Shown here piece after piece: positions 23,932-31,383 of a stretch of 64,000 nt of DNA. Positions within the stretch are counted from its first letter, which is position 1. Every line of letters begins with the position of its first letter. The DNA is from Dermabacteraceae bacterium TAE3-ERU27 (GTDB lineage: Bacteria > Actinomycetota > Actinomycetes > Actinomycetales > Dermabacteraceae): the NCBI GenBank assembly GCA_019218415.1, contig JAHUUL010000002.1:496001-560000 (forward strand), read 5' to 3'. The notes beneath the pieces are model-generated. The model did not search any database. It was given only the letters and a program-made list of their open reading frames with translations, and was not told the DNA's origin. The position numbers were made by a program, and so were the translations under genes.

Positions 23932-23970
23932 GTGAAGCCCTCGTCTTAACGACGGGGGCTTCACTGTTTC
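23932..23970 (+). terminator. terminator after tRNA-Lys copy 1
   Basis: 14-bp stem GTGAAGCCCTCGTC (23932-23945) with GACGGGGGCTTCAC (23951-23964), then TGTTTCTT. One G-T wobble. Confidence 0.85.
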
Positions 23971-24074
23971 TTGCCTGCACCCCCTCCGCACCCCATGCTC
24001 CTGGCTCAAGCCATACGTTTCCCCCGTAAAATGAATCATCAAGCGTCACCCCGATAGCAGCCGCAAGAAGCTGC

Positions 24075-25917
24075 ATGCATACGGGAAACTGCGGGGAGGG
24101 AAAATTGCGCACTAGAAAATCAAATTTTTCTGCCCCGTTCGCTGCTCTCCCCCACGTTTGGCGCGCCTCCCCCATACCGTTCTTGTTGCTAAGCTTTTTC
24201 CTGCTTTTACAAGGCCTGATAGGTCCCGCCACAGCGCTGCTACTTGGTGATACCGTCGGTAGCTTCAGCGTCACCGGGTTCGGCCCCCACCTACCCAGGT
24301 TGCTGCTCTTGTGGAGCGCCCTAACAACACTCTCACTCTTCACTTTCCCTATCGTGTTTTCCCTAAGCGGTAGGTTGAACGAGGATCTCAGCACCTATCT
24401 GCAGGGACTTGCTGAAACGCGGCATGTCTTTACAGACGCTGGAAATGTTCGATAATCCAGCGGCTTACGACACGATCAGCCTGGTAATTAAGGAAGCCAA
24501 GAGCCGTCCCGTCAACTACATCGTGCTCTACAGCTATATTCTGCGCGGCAGCATCGCGCTAATCTCATTCGCCGCCATTTTGTGGTCCTTTGCCTGGTAC
24601 ATCCCTCTCCTGCTGATCGGCGCGGCTATCCCCCTAAACAGTTCCCTAACTGCCATGCGGGAAGCGAATTGGGCGGGAATTAGAGAGAGGGCACAGACCT
24701 CACGTTTTCTGGACTATCTAGTTTCGCTTTTCTTGAGCCGTGAGACGGCAATGGAAGTGCGCACACTCGGAATGCACCGCACAGTCCAGCGGCGTTTCCT
24801 TGCCGACAGAAACGAAATGCTGACCGCACTGCGTAAGCACCGACGCCACGGCATGCTGATGAACCTCCCCGGCCTTGCCATCGGGGCCGCCATGTATGCG
24901 AGCGCAATTGTGCTTCTACTCGTGCAGGCCGATTCTTCCGCTATCGCAGTGGCAGGTCTAGCTGCCGGAGTGCAGGCGTTCTCAGTAATGCAGCAGACCG
25001 TTAGCGAAGTAGTGGAAAACCTGGCCTACCTGCGCGAAAAGGCTTTCTTTTTCCGCGATCTAAACAGTTTGCTTGCTTTCGCGGAGGGAACATTGCCCAC
25101 CGCGTCCAGTCCCGACACGCACCCCAGGGAAAAGGACGATTCCAGCGGAAAAGGTCCTGCCTCCCGCCAGGGGGCTACACCTGCTATCGAGTTCAAATGC
25201 GTATCTTTTACTTACCCCAATGCCACCACACCCGCTATTAAGGAGGTTTCTTTCAGCATCGCAGAGGGGGAAACCCTCGCAGTGGTGGGAAAGAACGGAG
25301 CTGGAAAGTCTACGCTATTGAAACTCGTGTGCGGCTTCTACGGGCCTAGCCACGGCAGCGTGTTGGTAGACGGCTTACCGTTAACTGCCGAAAGAGCATC
25401 CTCCTGGCGCAAAAACATCAGTCCAATATTTCAGCACACCACTGCTTTCGCGATGACTTTCGCGGAAAACCTGTCCCCCGCTGAGGACGCGCCCCCGTCT
25501 ACCACGCAAAATGCTCTGGAAGCCGTTTACGGAGAAACCTCGCCTAGAGACCTACAGGAGAAGCTCGGAGTAGAGTTTGGGGGAAGTGAGCTTTCCGGTG
25601 GGGAACTACAGCGGCTTGGGATAGCTAGGGTGATAGCCCGAAACGGCCGCGTGGTTGTGCTCGATGAACCGACCTCTGCCATAGACCCTCTTTTTGAGGC
25701 CGAGGTTTTTGCCACCATCCGCAATTTCGTAGCGAACCGCACCACTATCATTATCACCCATCGCATGCCGCAAGCTCTCAGCGCCGACAAAGTGTTGGTT
25801 TTGACGGATGGCGAGGTAAGCGAATTTGGCTCTCCCCATGAGCTATTAGCAGCCGGTGGAGTATTCGCTCAGATGGTTAATTCTCAGGCCGAGCTGTTCA
25901 ACAAACCACATAGCTAA
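24075..25917 (+). pseudogene. ABC transporter permease/ATPase fusion, interrupted by a one-base frameshift
   Basis: Two overlapping frames make one half-transporter. The first (24075-24455) has an N-terminal membrane span (PFLLLSFFLLLQGLIGPATA) and RLNEDLSTYL. The second continues as RDLLKRGMSLQTLEMFDNPA from about 24403, then the remaining spans and a nucleotide-binding domain: Walker A GKNGAGKST, signature LSGGELQRL, Walker B RVVVLDEPTS and an H-loop TIIITHRMPQ. Skipping one base near 24402 joins them. The product would be an exporter of unknown cargo. It lies between two identical tRNA-Lys genes and has no partner gene. Real decay or an assembly error cannot be told apart here. Confidence 0.82.
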
Positions 25918-25945
25918 ACGTCAAGCGTTGCTCTTTCCTCTCCAG

Positions 25946-26093
25946 AGACACGACCTGGTGCGTCTGGGTGCACTTTTGGCTGTGACTAACGTTTGGGTGC
26001 AGTTTGCGTGGGTTAAAGGGCGTTTTGGCAGCAGTTAGTGCACCCAGGTGTGAGAGGGCGGCGATAACCGGCAGGAAGTGCACCCGAGCGTCA
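25946..26093 (-). repeat. structured intergenic repeat element, copy A (GTGCAC array)
   Basis: Four GTGCAC-type boxes at 25968, 25997, 26038 and 26078, spaced 29, 41 and 40 bp. On the minus strand this reads box-40-box-41-box-29-box, exactly the spacing of the element at 45441-45600 on the plus strand. The sequences between boxes also match, for example GCACTAACTGCTGC followed by AAAACG and TTAACCCAC, then TGCACCCAAACGTTAG. Flanks do not match. It fills the gap between the ABC transporter and tRNA-Lys copy 2. Confidence 0.8.
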
Positions 26094-26189
26094 TCGCCCC
26101 AACGCTAAAACCAGAGCAGGTGGTGAGGTGAGCATCACGCCCCCACGATTTGGTTACCTGGGGGAAGCCTGGTCTATCATTGTGCGTAG

Positions 26190-26263
26190 GCGCCATTAGC
26201 TCAGTTGGTTAGAGCAGCTGACTCTTAATCAGCGGGTCCGGGGTTCGAGTCCCTGATGGCGCA
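26190..26263 (+). tRNA. tRNA-Lys(CUU), copy 2
   Basis: Sequence identical to copy 1 (23851-23924), including the first ten bases after the gene (CCCGCAA...). The upstream sequence differs; TTGGTT (26150) and TCTATC (26173) are a possible promoter. The two copies flank a 2.3-kb segment with the broken transporter. Confidence 0.97.
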
Positions 26264-26271
26264 CCCGCAAA

Positions 26272-26306
26272 CGAAGGCCCCGTCTAAAAGACGGGGCCTT
26301 CGTGTT
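26272..26306. terminator. terminator after tRNA-Lys copy 2
   Basis: 13-bp perfect stem CGAAGGCCCCGTC (26272-26284) with GACGGGGCCTTCG (26290-26302), then TGTTTT. It can also serve the converging membrane-protein gene. Confidence 0.88.
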
Positions 26307-26310
26307 TTAG

Positions 26311-26637
26311 CTATTGGGGAAGCTTCTGCTTGGGCTTTTTCTTACCCCTTGGGCGTTTCGAGTCTTTCCACTCATCCCAGGCGAAAGAAACTGCCAGGTA
26401 AATGAGCACACATACGCTGGTTGCAAAGAATGCCTTGATCCCCGCCGAAGGGCCGTCTAGCACCAGATCTACCAGGGAATAGACAATCGCCGTAGGCACC
26501 ACCAGAATCGCCAACGCGATTACCAGCAGCAGCCATTTGGGCATGGCGTCCAGAATCCTCTCCACCCTGCCCCAGCCGCTATCGGCCCGCGCCGCTTTCT
26601 TTTTGCCGGACCTGGCCTTGGTATCTACGCCGCGCAC
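26311..26637 (-). CDS. small two-span membrane protein with basic tails
   Basis: A 108-residue protein. It has a basic N-terminus (TKARSGKKKAARADSG), two hydrophobic spans (KWLLLVIALAILVVPTAIVY and IKAFFATSVCVLIYLAVSFA) and a very basic C-terminus (KRPRGKKKPKQKLP). GTG 26637 follows GGAG at nine bases. The positive ends suggest an N-in, C-in topology. Not recognised. Confidence 0.72.
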   Translation of the reverse strand: MRGVDTKARSGKKKAARADSGWGRVERILDAMPKWLLLVIALAILVVPTAIVYSLVDLVLDGPSAGIKAFFATSVCVLIYLAVSFAWDEWKDSKRPRGKKKPKQKLPQ

Positions 26638-27003
26638 GGGAATCTACTCCTCACAATCTCCGAACCTACGGTTTCAGCAACACCGGAAAGCATTTGCCGC
26701 GGCCTCAGCACCGACGCCGCAGGGTGATACCGATATACCTTGTGCCTTGCATCATAGCTATCGCTTAATACGCAAACACCCCTACTTAGGTCTACGGAAA
26801 ACAGCTCCCCCAGCACCTCAAAGTTTGCCTAGTCTCAGTCTTTGCATGCATCTATACCCTTATTCCAATGCAGAGGTTTAAGATTCACGTAAGCAGCGGT
26901 TCGGCAATAGCATTCCCTCCCCTGCGATAAACAAGCCAGCACGCCCCTGGAAACCAGGGCCCCGGTTTCGTTGGCTAGCGAACCTGTAACTATTGGAGGT
27001 TAG
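26638..27003. other. 366-bp intergenic region without a convincing gene
   Basis: It holds one short minus-strand frame (26625-26816) that overlaps a better gene and lacks a ribosome site, and an AT-richer stretch near 26820-26900. At its right end GGAGG (26995) precedes the next ATG. I see no RNA gene or repeat. Confidence 0.4.
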
Positions 27004-27309
27004 ATGTTGGATCTAGTTCCGCTAACTCTATTTATCGTAGCCGCAGGCTACCCCCTGCTATTCGCTCTGCTGGCTCGCACAAGCCCCGAAGTTTGGCGTA
27101 AATACGCAGGGACGCGAGTTACGCTGGCCGCCTGGGTGGTTCTCTCGTCCGCCCCCTACTTCAGCCTGAGTTTCCTGTCGGGAGATCCTGACGTGTGGGA
27201 CTTCTACCGGTCAATGCTCGTCCCGTCCGCTGCCATACTCGGCGCGATCAACCTACTCTGCCTCACTGCGCTGGCTCCCGGTAAGTACCGGGCCTGCAAC
27301 CCCAGCTAA
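27004..27309 (+). CDS. small multi-span membrane protein
   Basis: A 101-residue hydrophobic protein with three predicted spans: LVPLTLFIVAAGYPLLFALL, RVTLAAWVVLSSAPYFSLSF and LVPSAAILGAINLLCLTALA. ATG 27004 follows TGGAGG at five bases. Function unknown. A strong terminator lies 80 bases beyond. Confidence 0.72.
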   Translation: MLDLVPLTLFIVAAGYPLLFALLARTSPEVWRKYAGTRVTLAAWVVLSSAPYFSLSFLSGDPDVWDFYRSMLVPSAAILGAINLLCLTALAPGKYRACNPS

Positions 27310-27386
27310 ATACGCAGCAATAAACATAGATTTTTATAAACACCACACCGATGCACGCTACGTAGCCGCAAGGCGCGCCAAAACCA

Positions 27387-27430
27387 AAAGCGTCGGCCCA
27401 TCCTTTTATCGGATGGGCCGACGCTTTTTG
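27387..27430. terminator. strong bidirectional terminator
   Basis: 15-bp perfect stem AGCGTCGGCCCATCC (27389-27403) with GGATGGGCCGACGCT (27411-27425), A run before and T run after. It serves genes on both sides. Confidence 0.92.
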
Positions 27431-27464
27431 TATTTACACCCGGCTAGGGGTGAAACCGTGCTGC

Positions 27465-27746
27465 TTACTCCGTGTAGGAGAGGCAGTCGGCGGCGGTGCC
27501 GCCGGAGCCGATGCGCACCTGGGTGGCGGTGCATTCCAGATTCTTGTTGAAGGCGCAGGCAACTCGCTGGCAAGCGCCAACCTGGGTAACAACCTTGGAG
27601 ATTCCGCCCTTTACGTCGAGCGGAATGAAGGTAGCGCAGCTTGCATCCTCGCCGACGGTAACGGCGAAAGCGTGGCAGCCGTTGTCGTTGAACGAGCAGG
27701 CCGAAACGGTGCAGTTGCTGACCGGGGTCATGTCGATGGCAGTCAT
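27465..27746 (-). CDS. cysteine-rich DUF1540-domain protein
   Basis: A 93-residue protein with two DUF1540-type repeats of about 35 residues. The first is NCTVSACSFNDNGCHAFAVT with CATF; the second is ACQRVACAFNKNLECTATQV ending DCLSY. Eight cysteines in two sets suggest one metal site per repeat. ATG 27746 follows AAAGAGG. Function of the domain is unknown. The upstream 190 bases are AT-rich and include an imperfect inverted repeat, AGGTTTAGCTACGCTTAACCT (near 27890), loosely like an iron-regulator box. Confidence 0.82.
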   Translation of the reverse strand: MTAIDMTPVSNCTVSACSFNDNGCHAFAVTVGEDASCATFIPLDVKGGISKVVTQVGACQRVACAFNKNLECTATQVRIGSGGTAADCLSYTE

Positions 27747-27942
27747 GAGAACCTCTTTCCTAGAGTCGATGAAATTACTCTAAACAGAAAAGAGAAATGC
27801 TGCCAGGCAGGAAAGGCTGGGCAAATAAAACAAAGTTTTTCAATTAAAAAACATGCGCGTTGCATTAAAAAGTTGGGTATTCCTAAATAGGTTTAGCTAC
27901 GCTTAACCTCACTGCCTTAGCCCGCACGGGTAAACTGGGACA

Positions 27943-28320
27943 ATGATTTCCTGCCCTTGCGGTGGCGGCAGCTACCCCGAATGCTGCAAGCCTGTGATTG
28001 CCGATCCGAGCAGCGCAGACACGCCAGAACAGATCATGCGCTCCCGCTACACCGCGTACGTGCGGCGCGATCTAAAGCACCTGCTTGTCACCTGGCATCC
28101 CGATACCGCACCCGCACGTTGCGACCTTGCCGCTTCCCTGGCCGACGGCACCGTATGGCAGGGATTAACCGTTCATTGCGCAAGCCACACGGAAAACAGC
28201 GGGCAAGTGGAATTTACCGCCCACTACCTGACTCCCGCGGGCGGCGGCGCTCTGCGTGAGAACAGCCGCTTCGTGAAAGAGGCGGGCCGCTGGCTATACC
28301 TGGACGGCCAGCAGCGATGA
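27943..28320 (+). CDS. YchJ-family SEC-C motif protein
   Basis: A 125-residue member of the UPF0225/YchJ family. It has an N-terminal SEC-C-like zinc site CPCGGGSYPECC, the conserved QIMRSRYTAYVRRDLKHLLV, and FTAHYLTPAGGGALRENSRF with a terminal GRWLYLDG. The fold resembles NTF2-like proteins. Biochemical role is not established. Its stop overlaps the next ATG (ATGA), coupling it to the FetB-like permease. Confidence 0.9.
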   Translation: MISCPCGGGSYPECCKPVIADPSSADTPEQIMRSRYTAYVRRDLKHLLVTWHPDTAPARCDLAASLADGTVWQGLTVHCASHTENSGQVEFTAHYLTPAGGGALRENSRFVKEAGRWLYLDGQQR

Positions 28321-29072
28321 TAGACACTCAGGTATTGCTGACCACAGCCGTCGGCCTGGCCCTCATGCTGGCGATCATGCAGGGGGTCTTGCTTAGCGCC
28401 GGGGTGAACATCGGCTGGCGCGGGGTGAGCGCTACCCTACGCGCGATAATTCAGCTCGGTATCGCTTCCTTGATTTTGAGCGGGGTGCTGAGCGTTGGCT
28501 GGACCGTGCTGCTGGTGCTCGCTTTCATGGCGACCACCGCGTCGCTGACTTCCCGCAGCAGGCTGGGAAACATGCCGGGGGCTAATTCTGCGGTTTGGCT
28601 AGGCGTCATTACCGGTGCCTGGAGCATGATCGCCATAGTGTTTGCCACCGGCATGCTGGACACCGATCCCCGCAACGTGATCGCGATAGGCGGGATCGTT
28701 ACCGGTAACGCGATGAGCGCGGCCACGCTTGCCGGGCGTAATTTCCGCCTGGCGGCGGAGCACCGGCGCGGCGAGATCGAGGCCTGGTGGTCTCTCGGCG
28801 CGACTTCCCCCGTCGCTTATCGCAACGTGGCACAGCAGGCGGTTTTTGACGCCTTGGTGCCCTCTATCGATCAGACCCGCTCCACGGGCATGATCACCCT
28901 GCCCGGCGCGTTCATCGGCGCACTGTTTGGCGGGGCCAGCCCTCTGGAAGCCGCACGTTTCCAGGTGATCGTTTTGGTGGCGATCATCGCTTCGCAGGCG
29001 GTCACCGCCCGGATCGTGGTCTGGCATCTGGCTAACTCGCCGGTCCTGCCCCTGGCCAACACAAAAAAGTAA
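28317..29072 (+). CDS. FetB-like (UPF0014) ABC transporter permease without a partner ATPase
   Basis: A 251-residue integral membrane protein with about seven spans. Family signatures are IAIGGIVTGNAMSAATLAGR, a central LGATSPVAYRNVAQQAVFDA, and GMITLPGAFIGALFGGASPL followed by AARFQVIVLVAIIAS. E. coli FetB works with the ATPase FetA to export iron. No ATPase gene lies beside it here, so a distant FetA or a different partner must serve. It starts inside the ychJ stop. Confidence 0.85.
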   Translation: MIDTQVLLTTAVGLALMLAIMQGVLLSAGVNIGWRGVSATLRAIIQLGIASLILSGVLSVGWTVLLVLAFMATTASLTSRSRLGNMPGANSAVWLGVITGAWSMIAIVFATGMLDTDPRNVIAIGGIVTGNAMSAATLAGRNFRLAAEHRRGEIEAWWSLGATSPVAYRNVAQQAVFDALVPSIDQTRSTGMITLPGAFIGALFGGASPLEAARFQVIVLVAIIASQAVTARIVVWHLANSPVLPLANTKK

Positions 29073-29118
29073 CGGGGCGGCCCCTTCCGGTATCGTCCGG
29101 AAAACACCGCCCCGCTTT
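29073..29118 (+). terminator. terminator after the FetB-like gene
   Basis: Stem CGGGGCGG (29073-29080) with CCGCCCCG (29107-29114), inner TTCCGG/CCGGAA stem, then CTTTT. Confidence 0.78.
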
Positions 29119-29123
29119 TGGGT

Positions 29124-29399
29124 CTATTTCCTGCGCTTTAGCAGGATAGCTCCGACCGCAAGGGCCGTTATGCCGACAACCGCTCCCGCCAACACCGAGA
29201 TGTTCTCGGTCCGGGGGTTACCGTCATCGGCGACGAAAAAACCCGCGATCTTGTCCTGTGCTTCCTTCGCTACGCGCTGCGCCACATTCTTGGGGTTAAC
29301 GCGATCGAGAAGCTCGTCAATATCGGACGCCAGGTTGTCCTGCCTGCGCAGGGCCTCCTGCTCCATCTCGTCAAGGCTCGGCTGCTTCTTTTTAGCCAC
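29124..29399 (-). CDS. DUF3618-like small membrane protein
   Basis: A 91-residue protein. The N-terminal half is acidic and helical (EMEQEALRRQDNLASDIDEL), the middle has NPKNVAQRVAKEAQDKIAGF, and the C-terminus is one span ending in KRRK (SVLAGAVVGITALAVGAILL). Typical of the actinobacterial DUF3618 family. It probably tethers to the membrane with the N-terminus in the cytoplasm. Function unknown. Confidence 0.75.
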   Translation of the reverse strand: MAKKKQPSLDEMEQEALRRQDNLASDIDELLDRVNPKNVAQRVAKEAQDKIAGFFVADDGNPRTENISVLAGAVVGITALAVGAILLKRRK

Positions 29400-29490
29400 A
29401 GCATCTACTTTCGCTCGGAGTCGAAATTACGTACAGGTACAGGCTAGGCTATATAGTGCTCTTGTGGCACACCATAGCGTCCCGTGAGAT

Positions 29491-29572
29491 GCGCGTGTGG
29501 CGGAATTGGTAGACGCGCCAGATTTAGGTTCTGGTGTCCGAGGACGTGGGGGTTCGAGTCCCCCCTCGCGCA
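29491..29572 (+). tRNA. tRNA-Leu(UAG)
   Basis: Type II tRNA of 82 bases. Acceptor GCGCGTG/CTCGCGC has one T-T mismatch. D arm is followed by anticodon TAG in CCAGATTTAGGTTCTGG, a long variable arm TGTCCGAGGACGT, and T arm GGGGG-TTCGAGT-CCCCC. CCA not encoded. Confidence 0.95.
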
Positions 29573-29581
29573 CAGACAGTG

Positions 29582-29620
29582 AAAGGCTGGGCCGAATTAT
29601 TCCGGCCGAGCCTTTACTTT
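29582..29620 (+). terminator. terminator after tRNA-Leu
   Basis: Stem AAAGGCT...GGCCG (29582-29594) with CGGCC...AGCCTTT (29603-29615), one mismatch, followed by ACTTTT. Confidence 0.75.
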
Positions 29621-29694
29621 TAGCGATATTGGCGGCACGGCAGGTAAGACAGGTAACCGCACGGGGCCCCTGCCGCCGCCCGCTCAGCTATCTC

Positions 29695-30438
29695 CTAGAT
29701 AAGTACGGTGCCGCCGTCCACCGGCAGCACGACGCCGGTAACGAAGCTGGCTTCGTCCGACAGCAGCCAGGCGGTCGCGTTAGCGATGTCTTCCGGCTCT
29801 CCCAGGCGCTTGAGCGGCACCCGCTGCGTCTGTTCTTCCAGCATCGCCGGCGGCAGCGTGGCCAGGGCCGCAGTCTTGATCGGACCCGGCGCCACGGCGT
29901 TAATACGGATTCCCTGCTCCGCGTAATCGAGGGCGGCGGTTTCGCTCATACCGACCACGCCGTGCTTGGAGGCGATGTAGGGGGAAAGGAACTTACTAGC
30001 CTGCAGGCCACCGATGGAGGCAATGTTTACCACGCAGCCATACCCCTGCTTGGACATCTGGTTAAGCTGCGCCCGCATGCCGTAGAACGTGCCGCGCAGG
30101 GTGACGTCGATCGCCCTGTCAAAAGCCGCGTCGCTGATTTCTCCCAGCGGCTTGGGCGGCGCCCCCAGGCCCGCGTTATTAACCGCCGCATCGAGTCGGC
30201 CATAAGTATCTAGGGCGTGCTTAACCAGGGCTTCGTTATCTTCTACCGAGGAAGCGTCTACCTTTAAGAAGCTAGCCACGCCTCCCTTTTCAGTGATGGC
30301 GGCAACGGTGGCGTCTCCCTTATCCGCCGCGATGTCGGAAACAACCACCGCGTAGCCGTCGCTCGCGAGCCTTTCCGCAATAGCCCTACCGATGCCGTCC
30401 CCGGCTCCCGTTACAACAGCTACTTTCTGATCTGACAT
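29695..30438 (-). CDS. short-chain dehydrogenase/reductase (classical SDR)
   Basis: A 247-residue classical SDR. Cofactor motif TGAGDGIGRA (residues ~11-20), an acidic residue after strand 2 (VVSDIAADKG) favouring NAD(H), NNAG, catalytic Ser in VVNIASIGGL, and YIASK (Tyr, Lys). It ends in FVTGVVLPVDGG, as in diacetyl/acetoin or 3-oxoacyl reductases. Its similarity is closest to the acetoin reductase-like group, but substrate is a guess. ATG 30438 is used; the frame upstream is not conserved. Confidence 0.88.
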   Translation of the reverse strand: MSDQKVAVVTGAGDGIGRAIAERLASDGYAVVVSDIAADKGDATVAAITEKGGVASFLKVDASSVEDNEALVKHALDTYGRLDAAVNNAGLGAPPKPLGEISDAAFDRAIDVTLRGTFYGMRAQLNQMSKQGYGCVVNIASIGGLQASKFLSPYIASKHGVVGMSETAALDYAEQGIRINAVAPGPIKTAALATLPPAMLEEQTQRVPLKRLGEPEDIANATAWLLSDEASFVTGVVLPVDGGTVLI

Positions 30439-30571
30439 GGTATTAACTCGCTTCCCCGGCGGGGCAGCTTCAGCGCCACCCAGCGCCGTATTGTGCATTA
30501 GTTGCCGATCCCGGCAACCACTTTCACGCTACTCTCACGGGAAACAAAGTCAAGGCTTGAAAAAGTAGCTA

Positions 30572-31330
30572 TCAGTAGCTAAACCCTTTTGCTCCGATCC
30601 CCTCCGGGATAGCTCCCCACAGGGGCGCTCCACAAAAATCGGATATTTCCGCGAGGTTTGTTTCAATCGCTAAATCCAATTTATTTTCGGGCAGCGAACC
30701 GATAAGCACTCCCCCTACTTCCAGCCCGGCGGCGCGAATCGCAGCTACCGTAAGGCGGGTGTGGTTCAGGGTTCCCAGCCCCGCCCGCGCCACCACCAGG
30801 TAACGGCAGGAGCCGCCGTTTGCTACCAGCTCCCTACCGCATTCCAGCAGCCCCCGCCCCTCGTTATCGAGCGCCACCGTGATGCCTCCCGCCCCCTCCA
30901 CCAGCAGCGGTCCCTCGTGCCGTGCCGACATTTCCGCCAGCTGCCGGGCAAGCTCCGGCATGGCGATCAGGGTTTTGCCCTCGCGCCTGGCCGCGCTGGC
31001 GGGAGCCAGCGGATCGCGCAGCCGCTGCAGTTCTAGCGTGTCCTCCTGCGCTACCCCGGCCAGGCGCGCGGCCAGCGCCACGTCGCCCTCCTCGCCCGGC
31101 AGTAACCCGCTCTGCGCGGGCTTCACCAGCAGGGGCCGCTCCCCCACGCGCAGCAGGCCGCGCGCTACGGCGGCGGTGGCTATCGTCTTGCCAACCTCGG
31201 TGTCGGTTCCGGTTACGAAGGTGATCCCGCGGCGGCATTCCCGCGCGGCGTGATCGTACAGGGACCGCAGCGGGTCCGTGTGCGAAAACTTACCTACTGC
31301 TTGGTTACCTGTCTGCTCCGGTACTGTCAT
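30572..31330 (-). CDS. bioD: dethiobiotin synthetase
   Basis: A 252-residue BioD that carboxylates diaminopelargonate to dethiobiotin with ATP and CO2. It shows the P-loop GTDTEVGKT, LLVKPAQSG (Lys), a central LRDPLAPASAARREG, and EGAGGITVALDNEG with GLGTLNHTRLT. An N-terminal extension of about 35 residues precedes the P-loop. ATG 31330 is chosen, though an internal start is possible. It diverges from bioB 53 bases away. bioA and bioF are not in the window. Confidence 0.92.
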   Translation of the reverse strand: MTVPEQTGNQAVGKFSHTDPLRSLYDHAARECRRGITFVTGTDTEVGKTIATAAVARGLLRVGERPLLVKPAQSGLLPGEEGDVALAARLAGVAQEDTLELQRLRDPLAPASAARREGKTLIAMPELARQLAEMSARHEGPLLVEGAGGITVALDNEGRGLLECGRELVANGGSCRYLVVARAGLGTLNHTRLTVAAIRAAGLEVGGVLIGSLPENKLDLAIETNLAEISDFCGAPLWGAIPEGIGAKGFSY

Positions 31331-31383
31331 GGAATTGAGGATACGAGCACCGGGGCATGACGCGCCGGTAAGGAGAGCAGACA

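Noticed and set aside
26625-26816. A 63-codon minus-strand ORF.
   Set aside because: Overlaps the start of a better gene, no ribosome site, no recognisable feature.
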